Below are positions 24,069-33,303 of a DNA stretch of 64,000 bases, in pieces (position 1 is the stretch's first letter; the number at the start of each line of letters is the position of its first letter). Under the pieces are notes generated by a model, which made no database searches, was not told the DNA's origin, and saw only the letters and a list, made by a program, of their open reading frames with translations. The DNA is taken from the NCBI RefSeq assembly GCF_018614585.1, contig NZ_JAGGOI010000032.1:124001-188000 (forward strand). Direction: 5' to 3'. Origin of the DNA: Streptomyces sp. ISL-1. GTDB lineage: Bacteria; Actinomycetota; Actinomycetes; Streptomycetales; Streptomycetaceae. Position numbers and translations under genes: made by a program.

Positions 24069-24674
24069 TCAGGCGGTCTGCCGGGGCATCCAGCCGACGT
24101 GACGCAGGACCGGAAGTACCTTGAGGTGGATGAACGCGACGACGGGCGTCTCGTCGTCGTCGGCCCGGAAGAACAGAGCGTGCTCGAAGGACACTGCATC
24201 CTGCGGGTGGTTCAGGTCCACCACCGGCAGATCGGGACGGTCTTCCCGGGGCTCCAATGTCACACCCGCACAGGCGGTGTGCTCCCGTAGCCGCTCGAGG
24301 CCGTATTCGGCTGTGAGACCCAAGGTGGTGAACGTCTTCTTGACCCTGGGGCGCCCAAGAGGATCGACCCGCGCCACCCAGGCCATGATGCGCAGCCTCC
24401 CCGCTCCGCGAACGGGCGCTATTCCGCTACGGAGCCGGTTGTGCAGGTTGGACAGCGGGGCAGGGATCTCAGGAACCACCACAGGTTTGTAGAGGACGAG
24501 GTCCCTCTCTCCGTTGTCCCATCGGGTGTCGTGGACCGTGAGCAATGGGCGCCCCGGCACGTGCAGTTCCCACTCCACCGCGGTCCCGTCCGCGGATATT
24601 CCTTCGCAGGTAGTACCCGACTTCGCGTGACGGGTGGCCCCGCGATCGAGTGTGAGATCGTCCAGAAGTTGCAT
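24069..24674 (-). CDS. Hypothetical protein
   Basis: A 201-residue protein without signal peptide, membrane segment or known catalytic motif. It is likely mixed alpha/beta: YKPVVVPEIPAPLSNLHNRL, GAGRLRIMAWVARVDPLGRP and DETPVVAFIHLKVLPVL look like structured segments. Codon use fits the host, which supports it being real. The start ATG 24674 has a GGAGGTGGAG sequence upstream at a slightly long distance. It lies in a run of small minus-strand hypotheticals with degraded duplicates, typical of accessory DNA. I do not recognise the family. Confidence 0.55.
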   Translation of the reverse strand: MQLLDDLTLDRGATRHAKSGTTCEGISADGTAVEWELHVPGRPLLTVHDTRWDNGERDLVLYKPVVVPEIPAPLSNLHNRLRSGIAPVRGAGRLRIMAWVARVDPLGRPRVKKTFTTLGLTAEYGLERLREHTACAGVTLEPREDRPDLPVVDLNHPQDAVSFEHALFFRADDDETPVVAFIHLKVLPVLRHVGWMPRQTA

Positions 24675-24881
24675 GATCTGTACTCCACCTCCGGATGTGG
24701 CGAGGTATGCCCGCTGATGTGCGTTGGACGCACAGAACGTACCGCTTGCGGTGTTCGCGTGGCAGGGAAACGTTCAAAGAGTGACGGGCAGTGCATCACG
24801 CGTTGTTGTCGGTACGGGACCCGCGATCGAGGATGAATTCCGGGAGGACGGCACCCAGACGCTGGGGCCCGACGTGGTGAC

Positions 24882-25061
24882 TCACATGAGGTGTACTTCG
24901 ACGGTGAAGCCCTGAGCGAGCACACCGTTCAGGCATTCCGCGTGGGCGCCGAGGAACTGTCGTGTGTCGACGTGCTGCGCCGTCAGTTCCAGGTGCACGT
25001 AGTCGGTGGCATCGAATGTGTCGCGGCCGCAGACGCAGCAGCGAAGACGCTGTTCGGTCAT
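24882..25061 (-). CDS. Small CxxC zinc-finger-like protein
   Basis: A 59-residue protein beginning MTEQRLRCCVCGRDTFDATD, with a CxxC knuckle and further His and Cys residues (HAEC) in its second half, so a single metal site is likely. GAGGTGGCA directly before ATG 25061 is an excellent ribosome binding site, which supports it as a genuine small gene and decides the start against the longer frame to 25310. Function unknown; size and metal knuckle suggest a small adaptor or regulator. Confidence 0.62.
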   Translation of the reverse strand: MTEQRLRCCVCGRDTFDATDYVHLELTAQHVDTRQFLGAHAECLNGVLAQGFTVEVHLM

Positions 25062-25073
25062 TGCCACCTCGGT

Positions 25074-25160
25074 CGAGATCGCGGAGGATTTGAGCATGCC
25101 GCCTGTGGCTCGTGACCCGCATCGCGAAGTGCAGTCAGGCGCGCTGGGTGTCCCAGAAGA
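25074..25160 (-). pseudogene. Fossil copy of the winged-helix-like gene at 23418
   Basis: The plus strand here shares blocks in order with 23490-23590: CGAGATCGCGGAGGAT, CCCGCATCGCGAAG and GCGCGCTGGGTG, with small insertions and deletions between them. A protein remnant ALRDAGHEP is still readable on the minus strand. It is a decayed duplicate. Confidence 0.6.
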
Positions 25161-25497
25161 ATGGGATCCAACCACTCGTCGCTCCAGCGTTGTAGCAGAT
25201 CCCGGCACGGATTGGTGGGTTGGGCCCCTCGGTTCTCCGCAATCGACACGGCGGGAGACTACGGGCTCGCGCTGACAGTCCCTGCAGTGGCTCGCCGGTC
25301 GACGGGACAACTACAAGATCAGAGCGTGTTACCGCTCGACGCCATCGCGACTCCTGCTCTCACTGGAGTCGTGCGAAGGGGTGGTGTGGTGGTCACGGCC
25401 GATGACCGGTACAAGCGCGGTCGCATGGCAGTACGGGGAGCCTCGTACCGCCCGACCTGCTGGCATTCGTGATCCTCGCCCGGCCACGCTGAGTGAC
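25161..25497. other. Interval without a convincing gene
   Basis: About 340 bases between the fossil copy and the second ATP-binding gene. I see no supported gene. The last 17 bases carry the conserved leader CACGCTGAGTGAC shared with the paralogue at 18336. Confidence 0.5.
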
Positions 25498-26016
25498 ATG
25501 CAAACCGACACCGGTGCCACGGCGAATGTGCCTCAACCTGCCTCTCCTGCAGGCTGGTTCACGCAACTCCTCAGCACGACGCGGCGCGGGGCCCGCAGGG
25601 CGCGGCTGCTCGCGGAGCAGCAGCTTGCGGATTGGGGCTTGACGCTGGAAGACGAAACGGCCCAGAACGCCGTACTGATCGTCGCCGAGTTGGCCGCCAA
25701 CGCGGTCCGGCACGGACGCGTCCCTGGCCGTGACTTCCGTTTGACCCTCAGTCTCGGCCCGGACGACGTACTGCGTATCGAGGTGACCGACGCCCGTGCC
25801 GAGCGTCTGCCCGAGCCGGCCTCCCCGGAAGCCTCGCGCGACCCTTCGGCGGAGAACGGCCGTGGGCTGCTGATCGTCGCCGCACTCGCGGACAGCTGGG
25901 GTGTGGACCCCTGCCCGGAACCTCCTGCACACAAGACGATTTGGGCGGAGCTCGCACCAACGCGCAGAGCCCTGTCGCACCCCGGGGGCCACACGACCTC
26001 GTGGGCCGGCGGTTGA
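25498..26016 (+). CDS. RsbW-like ATP-binding protein (HATPase, anti-sigma-type), copy 2
   Basis: A 172-residue GHKL-fold protein, paralogous to the one at 18336. The N box is VAELAANAVRHG, G1 EVTDARAERL and G2 GRGLLIVAALADSWG. It keeps the residues expected for ATP binding. Unlike copies 1 and 3 it has no XRE or DUF397 gene beside it, so it may act with a partner elsewhere or be an orphan duplicate. ATG 25498 is chosen because the leader CACGCTGAGTGAC occurs at the same place as in copy 1, and the frame further upstream has no family similarity. Confidence 0.87.
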   Translation: MQTDTGATANVPQPASPAGWFTQLLSTTRRGARRARLLAEQQLADWGLTLEDETAQNAVLIVAELAANAVRHGRVPGRDFRLTLSLGPDDVLRIEVTDARAERLPEPASPEASRDPSAENGRGLLIVAALADSWGVDPCPEPPAHKTIWAELAPTRRALSHPGGHTTSWAGG

Positions 26017-26029
26017 GGCCAGGGCTGGC

Positions 26030-26605
26030 TCAGGCGGCATTGGCCCTCAGGTACAGGGCGGCCAGACGCGGCAACCGGCGATGCATTTCCTTCGGATCGT
26101 CGAAGTCGAAGTCCTCGCCCATGTCGCCGTCGCTCTCCTCGCTCGGGAGACGCTCCAATCGGAAGCGGTCCCAGGCTTGGTAGAAGTCCTCTCCGCCGGC
26201 TGTGATCCGCTCGAAGGCTTCGCCGGCCGCGTAGTTGACCTCCTCGTAGAACAGCGCCTCGTCGCGGTACGCCGATGAGGCGTCGACGACCGCCCGATGG
26301 TCGGCGAGGCTGTCCGGGCAGGCCGCTGCCCGCTCGTACCACTCCCGCCCCAGCGAGATCAGCCCGGCGCGGAAGTCCATGAAGCTGTCGTCCGAACAGC
26401 CGCCGCCGATGACATAGGCCGCTGCCCATACGTCCCAGCGGTACAACGCGTCGTGCACCTCGTCGAACCGCTCCTGGTACTCGAGGATGTCCCGCTTCGG
26501 GCAGGTGGCGAGCCGGTCCACAAGGGCCTCGTCGAAAGGCTTGCCCGCGCCGACGGCGGCCGCCCTCGCGGATTCGATGACGTTCCAGAACTGGTCGATG
26601 TGCAT
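26030..26605 (-). CDS. DUF4240 protein
   Basis: A 191-residue acidic protein with the DUF4240 pattern: MHIDQFWNVIESAR at the N-terminus, LYRWDVWAAAYVIGGGCSDD in the middle and FMDFRAGLISLGREWYERA after it. DUF4240 proteins are small, Trp-rich and of unknown function, often encoded near toxin-immunity or accessory genes. ATG 26605 is the first Met that fits the family start; a longer frame to 26668 adds an unlikely Arg/Pro-rich piece. It is convergent with the second ATP-binding gene, with only 13 bases between the stops. Confidence 0.8.
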   Translation of the reverse strand: MHIDQFWNVIESARAAAVGAGKPFDEALVDRLATCPKRDILEYQERFDEVHDALYRWDVWAAAYVIGGGCSDDSFMDFRAGLISLGREWYERAAACPDSLADHRAVVDASSAYRDEALFYEEVNYAAGEAFERITAGGEDFYQAWDRFRLERLPSEESDGDMGEDFDFDDPKEMHRRLPRLAALYLRANAA

Positions 26606-27077
26606 GCCGGGCACTGTGCCATGGGGGTACGACACTGCCCGCCTCACCCGTGGGGAGCCCGTCCGCACTCAGCGTGGATACAGGGTAGTGCTGTTCCCCC
26701 AACCCTTGCCGCTGCTTGGTGACATGCCACAACTGATCTCGATGTACGTGTGCGCGGTCGCTCAAAGGCTCAGCCGCCTGCAAACCCAAAGCCGACCCGA
26801 GCAGCAGGCCACGCGCACGGGATTCCGCAGGTCGGCCAAGGCGGCTCGCTGTACCTGAGCTGTAGTCCTGGGCGTCGCTGCCTCACGGCCAGGGGTCAAC
26901 TCGTGTGACCCAGCGGGACCCGGACACGTTGGCGAGCAGTGTACACAAATTCGAATCTCGGATTATCAGAAGTGCGTTGACGACGCTAACAGGTGTGCGT
27001 CATGCTCGGTCGGGCAACGGTGTGCCGTGACTGGTAGGCCGTTCTCAACTGCCGCACCCAGTACAGGAGTCCGAACC
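26606..27077. other. Intergenic interval upstream of the Rad50-like gene
   Basis: About 470 bases with no supported gene. The part at 26935-26995 is noticeably AT-rich for this genome and contains the palindromic element at 26977-26991. The promoter of the second defence operon is expected here. Confidence 0.5.
26977..26991. promoter_or_regulatory. Imperfect palindrome (site 2 of 3) upstream of the Rad50-like ATPase gene
   Basis: GTTGACGACGCTAAC matches site 1 at 12 of 15 positions, including both GTT/AAC ends, and lies 86 bases before the start codon in an AT-rich stretch. Evidence for function is only this recurrence upstream of defence-type operons. Confidence 0.3.
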
Positions 27078-29456
27078 ATGACCGACGATGCCCAGCCCGC
27101 CCCCGCGTCCCTGCGCGACCTGCTGCTCGGCCGGCTGCCGCAGTCCGGGCTGGCAGCAGATGCGCAGGAATTACTCCGCGACCTGTTGCCCGACGCCCAG
27201 GCCAGGAGCGATGGCCGGGGCCACCCCCTGTTTCTGCGATCCATCTCGGCTGCTGGCTGGCGTGGCATCGGGCCCGCCACCACGCTCGAACTCCGTCCCG
27301 AACCCGGCCTGACGGTGATTGCCGGCCGTAACGGCTCCGGAAAGTCGAGCTTCGCCGAAGCCGCAGAGATGGCGCTGACAGGAGACAACTTCCGGTGGCA
27401 GGGGCGCACTCAGATCTGGAAGCAGGGCTGGCGCAATCTGCACGACCGCACGGACCCGCAGGTTGCCGTCGAGTTGTCCTACGGCGACGGGAGCCAGCCG
27501 GTCAGCGTGCGGCGCAGCTGGACCGGCACCGGTGTGGACGACTCCCGCACGGTGGTCGAAGGAGTTGCGGCGGAGCTGCACGAGATCGTCGGCTCGGAGG
27601 AACTGTCGCTCTACCGGCCGTTTCTCCCCTACAGCGAACTCGGCGCGATGATCAACGGGCCGCTGACCGCTCTGCATGACGCCCTCTCCCAGATCCTCGG
27701 CCTGGAACTGCTCGGTGATATCGACAAGCAGGCACGCGCCCTTGCCAAGACCCTCACCGACACCGTCGGGGCCGCCACCGAACTCACCGGCTATGTCGCC
27801 CGGGAGCTGTCCGAACTCGATGACCCCCGGGCCGCGGAGGCGGTCGCGCTACTCGGCGGACGCCGACCCGACCTTGACCGGGTGCGCGCGCTTCTCAAGG
27901 ACCACACCGTTGCCGACGACAGCGCGCTCGCCCGCCTGCGACGGCTTGCCGGTCTGGAGGCCCCCGCCCGGCAGACCGTCAGCGCTGCCGTGACGCGGCT
28001 CCGTACGGCGGCCGCCGAGGCCGAGGATGCGCGGTACAGCTCGGCCGAGGACGCGAGGCGGCTGATCGGGCTGCTGGAGAACGCTCTTGACCATCGCCGC
28101 CGCCACCCCGACTCTGCCGACTGCCCCGTTTGCGGTGGAGCGAACCGTCTCGACCGGGCCTGGGCGCAGGGAGCCCGGGAGCAGGTCGAACGACTCCAGG
28201 CGGAGGCCGCCGCGGCGCAGGCCGCGCGCCGGGAGCTGGACGCGGCCGTCCGGGACGTCCACGACCTGGTGCAGCCTGTTCCACCCTGGCTCCAGGCCGA
28301 CGAGACGTCGCTTGCCGCGCTCTGGCGTGACTGGGCGGCGTGCCGGGCGGTCGGCGAACCGCGGGAGCTGGCGGACCGCGCCGAGCGGGCCGAGGCAGTC
28401 CTTGGTGATGCCTGCCTCCAACTGCGCGAGGACTCCGCGCAGCGGCTCTCCGAGCAGGACGGGCGCTGGCAGACCGCTGCCGGACGCCTCAACGAGTGGT
28501 TGCGGCGCGCAGAGGCCGCGGAGCAGGCACAGCCCCGCATCAGGCAGATCAAAGCCCTCCGCGCCTGGCTCAGGAAGACCACCGACGAACTGCGCGACGA
28601 GCGGCTGAAGCCCATCGCCGACCAGTCCCAGATGGTGTGGAAGCTGCTGTGCGAGCGCAGCAGCGTCGCGCTCGGATCGATCAGCCTCGCGGGCGCCGCG
28701 AACCAGCGCAAGGTTGTGCTCGACGTCTCCGTGGACGCGATGGAAGCGCCCGCGTTCGGTGTCATGAGCCAGGGCGAACTGCACTCGCTGGCGCTGTCCC
28801 TGTTCATCCCGCGCGCCACGCACCAGGGCAGCCCGTTCAAGTTCCTGGTGATCGACGACCCGGTCCAGTCCATGGACCCCGAGAAGGTCGACGGCCTGGC
28901 CAGGGTTCTCGACATCTACGCACAGCACCGGCAGGTCGTCGTCTTCACCCACGACACCCGGCTTGAGGAGGCCATCCGTCGTCTCGGCATCAAGGCAACG
29001 GTCAAGCGGGTGTCCCGGCAGACCGACTCGGTCGTCGAAGTCGTCCCGGTCAGTGACCCGGTAAGCCAGGCGCTGGACGAGGCGCGGGCGATCGCCCTGG
29101 ACGAGAACCTGCCGCAGAAGGTTGCCGACAGGGTGCTGCCCGCGATGTGCCGCGTGGCATTGGAGGCGGCCTATCTGGATGCGGCCCGGAGCACCCTGCG
29201 CAAGGCCGGGCACGGTCAGCGTGCCATTGCGGAGATGATCGCGAAAGCGGGGCCCCTCACCGGACTTGCGGCGCTTGCCCTTTCGGTGGAGCCCGCCACG
29301 GTCCTCGACGCCGTGGCCGGCGACCATGGCCCATGGGCCAAGGACCTGATCAGGCAGTGCAACGCAGCTTCCCATCAGGCCGGCACGCCCGTCGGCGATC
29401 GCAAGGAACTGGTACGGCGCACCGAGCGCCTCGCGAAGGCGGTGCAAGCACGGTGA
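27078..29456 (+). CDS. Rad50/SMC-like AAA ATPase with zinc hook
   Basis: A 792-residue ATPase of the RecF/SMC/Rad50 class. Walker A is GRNGSGKS at residue 83. Coiled coil fills the middle, broken by a CPVC zinc-hook motif at Cys349/Cys352. The ABC signature MSQGE is near 564 and Walker B is LVIDDPVQSMD with Asp593/Asp594. The first 60 residues precede the ATPase head and are unassigned. Proteins like this sense or tether DNA ends and recur in defence systems with a small or nuclease partner. ATG 27078 has AGGAG at good spacing. The stop overlaps the next gene by four bases (GTGA), so the two proteins probably form a complex. Confidence 0.85.
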   Translation: MTDDAQPAPASLRDLLLGRLPQSGLAADAQELLRDLLPDAQARSDGRGHPLFLRSISAAGWRGIGPATTLELRPEPGLTVIAGRNGSGKSSFAEAAEMALTGDNFRWQGRTQIWKQGWRNLHDRTDPQVAVELSYGDGSQPVSVRRSWTGTGVDDSRTVVEGVAAELHEIVGSEELSLYRPFLPYSELGAMINGPLTALHDALSQILGLELLGDIDKQARALAKTLTDTVGAATELTGYVARELSELDDPRAAEAVALLGGRRPDLDRVRALLKDHTVADDSALARLRRLAGLEAPARQTVSAAVTRLRTAAAEAEDARYSSAEDARRLIGLLENALDHRRRHPDSADCPVCGGANRLDRAWAQGAREQVERLQAEAAAAQAARRELDAAVRDVHDLVQPVPPWLQADETSLAALWRDWAACRAVGEPRELADRAERAEAVLGDACLQLREDSAQRLSEQDGRWQTAAGRLNEWLRRAEAAEQAQPRIRQIKALRAWLRKTTDELRDERLKPIADQSQMVWKLLCERSSVALGSISLAGAANQRKVVLDVSVDAMEAPAFGVMSQGELHSLALSLFIPRATHQGSPFKFLVIDDPVQSMDPEKVDGLARVLDIYAQHRQVVVFTHDTRLEEAIRRLGIKATVKRVSRQTDSVVEVVPVSDPVSQALDEARAIALDENLPQKVADRVLPAMCRVALEAAYLDAARSTLRKAGHGQRAIAEMIAKAGPLTGLAALALSVEPATVLDAVAGDHGPWAKDLIRQCNAASHQAGTPVGDRKELVRRTERLAKAVQAR

Positions 29457-29830
29457 CTCTTCCCACCAGCGGCCTCCTCGCCGCCGCCGACCAGCTGCTC
29501 TGCCCTCCGCCGGATATCGTCCACACCCTCACCCCCGGCCTGCGGGCCCGCGCTGCCGCAGTCCTGCTCCGGCTGGCGCTGGACGAGACCCTCGACGACT
29601 TCTGGCGCAGCGTCAGCCCGCGCATGACCCGCAACGGACGGAGCAGGATGCTCAGCCTGCAGTGGTACGTCAGGCCGTCCGTCGCCCGGCAGTGGTTCGC
29701 CGTCTGGTCCGCTCTCAGCGCCGCCTGTCACCACCATTCGTACGAGCTTCCGCCTACCCCCGCCGAGGTACGGGCCTGGCACAAGGACGTCAGCGAGCTG
29801 CTGAGCGTATTGCCCTCCGCCAGGCTCTGA
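29453..29830 (+). CDS. Small partner protein of the Rad50-like ATPase
   Basis: A 125-residue, mostly helical protein of unknown family: LTPGLRARAAAVLLRLALDE, DDFWRSVSPRM and SVARQWFAVWSALSAACHHH are its clearest segments. It starts at GTG 29453 in a four-base overlap with the ATPase gene, a strong sign of joint function. It has no visible nuclease motif, but a HHH cluster and the position suggest an accessory or regulatory subunit. Alternative starts further upstream lie wholly inside the ATPase gene and are unlikely. Confidence 0.75.
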   Translation: MTLPTSGLLAAADQLLCPPPDIVHTLTPGLRARAAAVLLRLALDETLDDFWRSVSPRMTRNGRSRMLSLQWYVRPSVARQWFAVWSALSAACHHHSYELPPTPAEVRAWHKDVSELLSVLPSARL

Positions 29831-30130
29831 CCCCAGGCCAGGCTGCCGCCGACAATGCGAGGAACCACACCATGGACGCCCGCCGCTACCGAATGGTGGT
29901 CACCAGCGGACTCGACTGTGTCAAGACAGGCGCGCACGTCGATGATCAGCAGCGCCGCTGCGCCGACCGCGGGATAGCTGTCCGGTGCATTGTTCGGCAC
30001 TTGACCAATACCCTCACGTGAGGGGTCGGTCTCCGTGGCCAGTGTCGGCTGTAGGGCCCCGCGGATAGGGTCGCAGAGTGTAGTCATCGGAGGGGTGGGG
30101 CATCGCACGATGCCCGGCCGAGGAGTGAGT
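29831..30130. other. Interval with a possible small gene and the mcrB promoter
   Basis: A possible 49-residue protein (29872-30021, MDARRYRMVVTSGLDC...) has GAGGA at suitable spacing but no known family and odd composition, so I leave it as uncertain. Its end overlaps a 14-bp palindrome. The rest probably carries the mcrB promoter. Confidence 0.35.
30011..30024. promoter_or_regulatory. 14-bp perfect palindrome upstream of mcrB
   Basis: CCCTCACGTGAGGG is fully self-complementary and lies about 107 bases before the mcrB start. A TTGACC sits just before it. An operator role is likely by position only. Confidence 0.4.
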
Positions 30131-32059
30131 GTGAGCGACGAGCACGGGGGCCACCCAGAGCCAGCGGAGTACCCGGAGTTCCTCCTGCGTCTGCCGGGGG
30201 GCGGGCCACTGGCCAGGGGACGGCTGCTGGCCGAGAAAGGGACGAACGGGAGCCAGAAGTTCGTCGTTCTGGCGGCGTCTCCGGTCCGGTCCGAGGTGGT
30301 GCCCTCGTTCCCGCTCCGTATGCCGTCGTCCCACCGCCTCAGGCAGCAGCTGATCGAAGAAGGCGCGATCCGCGAGTCGACGACCTGGCAGGGTCGGCTG
30401 GAGACGGTCCGGGACATCGAATGCAATTCGCCGTCGGCCGCGGCCGAGATTCTGGTGGGGCGCAGTGCCAACGGCTGGGTGGAGTGGAAGACCGCCGACG
30501 GGCACCCGCTGGCCGACTTCCTCAACAACGTGGGGTGGGGGCCCAACCGGGCCTGGCTGGTGCGCGGCTCCAACGTCTCCGGCCTCGACCTCGTACAGCG
30601 GATGTGGCTTCCCGAGCAACGGGTCTCTCTCGACGCCTCAAGACTGCGGCAAGGTGTCGAGCAGGGGGTGACCAAGGATCAGTTGCGGTCCTCGGTCGAG
30701 GAGGACTACGAGTCGGCGGCCACGTACAACCAGAAACTGGAGTTGGTCGAAGAACTGCATGCCTTCCTGTCTCGGATGAAGCCCGGCGACACGGTGTGCA
30801 CCATATCGGGCGGACGGCTCTACGTCGGTGAGGTCACCGGTTCCGCCGAGCAGACCGTCTCGGACGGAGGTCGGTCCAATCTGCGGCGGCCCGTCGAGTG
30901 GCAGGCAGGCGGATATCCGTACGACGAGCTCCCCGAGGAGCTTCAACAGAAGCTGTCCGTACAGCATGACGTGGTGGACCTGAGCGTGGTCAAGCCCCTT
31001 CTCGACGGCCTTGGCCTGTCCGATGCGGAACTCGCCGCGGAGGCCGAGGCGGCCGCCGAAGGCGACGTGAGCGCCGAGATCGCCGCGATCACCGAGCGCC
31101 GCCGCGAGCTCGAACTGCCTGAGCCCGGACCGGAACTCGCCGCCGAACTCCTTGTCCACGACGTTGCGTGGCTGCGTGAGCTGCGCGACCTGCTGTGGGA
31201 CGAGCGGCAGCTCGTCCTGTACGGGCCGCCCGGCACCGGCAAGACCTTCCTGGCGCTCGAACTCGCCACGTTCCTCGGTGGCGGACCCGAGCAGGTCAAA
31301 CTCGTGCAGTTCCACCCCTCCTACTCCTACGAGGACTTCTTTGAGGGCTTCCGGCCCCGAGAGGACCCCGAGACCCGAGAGGTCGCCTTCCGCCTCACGG
31401 CAGGGCCGCTGCGTGAACTCGCCGATCTCGCCTCCCGCGAGGGCAACCGGCACATCCCGCACTTCCTGATCATCGACGAGATAAACCGGGCCAACCTGGC
31501 GAAGGTCTTCGGCGAGCTGTACTTCCTCCTCGAATACCGCAACAAGTCCGTACGGCTCACCTACTCCGGCGACGACTTCGCGCTCCCGCCCAACGTCTTC
31601 GTCATCGGCACCATGAACACCGCCGACCGCTCCATCGCCCTCGTCGACGCGGCGATGCGCCGGCGCTTCGCGTTCGTCGAGCTCTCGCCACGCATCGAGC
31701 CGACGAGCGGGCTGCTGCACCGCTGGCTCGCGGACAGGGCGCTGGACTCCGAGCCCGCCGAGCTGCTCGACGCGCTCAACTCCCGTATTGAGGAGCCCGA
31801 CTTCCGTATAGGCCCCTCGTATCTCATGAAGAAGGGCGCCTACAGGGAGGGTGGGCTGGAACGCACCTGGCGCACCAAGATCCTTCCGCTGCTGGAGGAA
31901 CACCACTACGGCGACAGCCTCGACGTCCAGGCCCGCTACGGGCTCGAAAACCTCCGCAAAGTCGTGGCCGTCCGTAAGCAACGCTTCGCCGCTCAGCCCG
32001 GCGACCTCGTGTGGGGCGAACCATCTGCCGCCGACACTGACGCCGACGACGCGTCGTGA
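30131..32059 (+). CDS. mcrB: McrB-type AAA+ GTPase/ATPase with DUF4357-like N-terminal region
   Basis: A 642-residue protein. The N-terminal half has a region near residues 105-140 (AAEILVGRSANGWVEWKTAD) resembling DUF4357, in place of the usual McrB DNA-reading domain. The C-terminal AAA+ domain has Walker A GPPGTGKT at 365, Walker B LIIDEINRANL with Asp449/Glu450 and the McrB signature MNTADRS at 495. McrB drives DNA translocation and, with McrC, cuts modified DNA (type IV restriction). GTG 30131 follows AGGAG by five bases. The stop overlaps the mcrC start (GTGA). The altered N-terminus may mean a different recognised DNA modification. Confidence 0.88.
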   Translation: MSDEHGGHPEPAEYPEFLLRLPGGGPLARGRLLAEKGTNGSQKFVVLAASPVRSEVVPSFPLRMPSSHRLRQQLIEEGAIRESTTWQGRLETVRDIECNSPSAAAEILVGRSANGWVEWKTADGHPLADFLNNVGWGPNRAWLVRGSNVSGLDLVQRMWLPEQRVSLDASRLRQGVEQGVTKDQLRSSVEEDYESAATYNQKLELVEELHAFLSRMKPGDTVCTISGGRLYVGEVTGSAEQTVSDGGRSNLRRPVEWQAGGYPYDELPEELQQKLSVQHDVVDLSVVKPLLDGLGLSDAELAAEAEAAAEGDVSAEIAAITERRRELELPEPGPELAAELLVHDVAWLRELRDLLWDERQLVLYGPPGTGKTFLALELATFLGGGPEQVKLVQFHPSYSYEDFFEGFRPREDPETREVAFRLTAGPLRELADLASREGNRHIPHFLIIDEINRANLAKVFGELYFLLEYRNKSVRLTYSGDDFALPPNVFVIGTMNTADRSIALVDAAMRRRFAFVELSPRIEPTSGLLHRWLADRALDSEPAELLDALNSRIEEPDFRIGPSYLMKKGAYREGGLERTWRTKILPLLEEHHYGDSLDVQARYGLENLRKVVAVRKQRFAAQPGDLVWGEPSAADTDADDAS

Positions 32060-33264
32060 CGACCATCCACCTCGTCGAGCACGCCCCGCCGGTCCCGCGT
32101 CCTCTCTCGGACGTGGTCGGGCGGGCCCTCGCCGCCTCCCGCATCGTTGACGCCGCGCCCGACCCGTACCTGCCGGGCCACTGGCGGCTCCGCGCGGGCA
32201 GCAAGGTCGGTGCCGTCGCCCTCACCGTCCCCGGCGCCGGGACCGTCACGCTGCGCATCACCCCGAAGGTTCCGATCGCCCGGCTGTTCTTCCTCCTCGG
32301 CTACGCGCTCTCCCCGCACACCATCCCGGACGATGGCGCGGTCGATGTTGCGGAACACACCGAAGTGCTGCCCGCCTTCGCCCACGCCTTCGAGCGTCAG
32401 CTGGCCCGCGCGCTCACGCAAGGGCTGGTCCAGGGCTACCGGACGACCGAGGAGAGCGCCTTCGTCGTACGCGGCCGCATCCGCGAGGCGGACCAGATAC
32501 GGCGTCACTTCGGCGCCGCTGTGCCCGTCGAGATCGTGTACGACGAGTACTCCACCGACATCGCGGAGAACCGCATCCTGAGTGCCGCGACCGAGCGCCT
32601 CCTGCGCCTGCCGGGCGTTCCCGGAAACGTACGCCGCCGTCTCGCGCATCACAGGTCGCGCTTGGCGGACGTGACCCCACTCGTACGCGGGCACGCCCTG
32701 CCGGTGTGGCGGCCCACCCGCCTCAACGCCCGCTACCACGGCGCGCTCCGGCTCGCCGAGACCGTACTGCGCGGGGCTTCGGCCGAGCACGACGAGGGAC
32801 AGCTGCGCATCGACGGCTTTCTCTTCGACATGAACAAGCTCTTCGAGGACTTCGTCTGCACCGCGCTGCGCGAGGCGCTCGCCCAACACGGCGGCCGCGC
32901 CGAACTCCAGGCCCGCGGAATCCATCTGGACCGCGACGACGCCGTCCGGATACGCCCCGACTTCGTCTGGTACGCCGACGACGGCCGACCGCGCGCCGTC
33001 GTCGACGCCAAGTACAAGGCGGAGAAACAGGAAGGCTTCCCCGACGCCGACCTCTACCAGATGCTCGCCTACTGCACGGCGCTCGGACTGCCGGACGGCC
33101 ATCTTGTCTACGCCAAGGGCAACGCCTCCTACGCGGCTCACCGGATCCGCAACGCGGGCATCACCATCCAGCAGCACGCACTGGACCTCGACCAGCCGCC
33201 AGGCTCACTCCTGGACGAGATCCGGGACCTCGCCGAGAGGCTCGCCGCCACTACGCTCGTATGA
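32056..33264 (+). CDS. mcrC: McrC-type restriction nuclease subunit
   Basis: A 402-residue McrC protein. The N-terminal domain that contacts McrB holds ITPKVPIARLFFLLGYAL. The C-terminal PD-(D/E)xK nuclease is intact as far as visible: FDMNKLFEDFV, then RIRPDFVW with Asp302 and VVDAKYK with Asp317 and Lys319. Length and motif order match McrC. It begins in a four-base overlap with mcrB, so the pair should be made together. The McrBC complex would cleave incoming modified DNA. A UvrD-like helicase gene follows 39 bases later on the same strand and may extend the operon. Confidence 0.9.
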   Translation: MTTIHLVEHAPPVPRPLSDVVGRALAASRIVDAAPDPYLPGHWRLRAGSKVGAVALTVPGAGTVTLRITPKVPIARLFFLLGYALSPHTIPDDGAVDVAEHTEVLPAFAHAFERQLARALTQGLVQGYRTTEESAFVVRGRIREADQIRRHFGAAVPVEIVYDEYSTDIAENRILSAATERLLRLPGVPGNVRRRLAHHRSRLADVTPLVRGHALPVWRPTRLNARYHGALRLAETVLRGASAEHDEGQLRIDGFLFDMNKLFEDFVCTALREALAQHGGRAELQARGIHLDRDDAVRIRPDFVWYADDGRPRAVVDAKYKAEKQEGFPDADLYQMLAYCTALGLPDGHLVYAKGNASYAAHRIRNAGITIQQHALDLDQPPGSLLDEIRDLAERLAATTLV

Positions 33265-33303
33265 TCAACACGCTTGCCTGATCGGTGTAAAGGAGCCCAC
33301 CTC

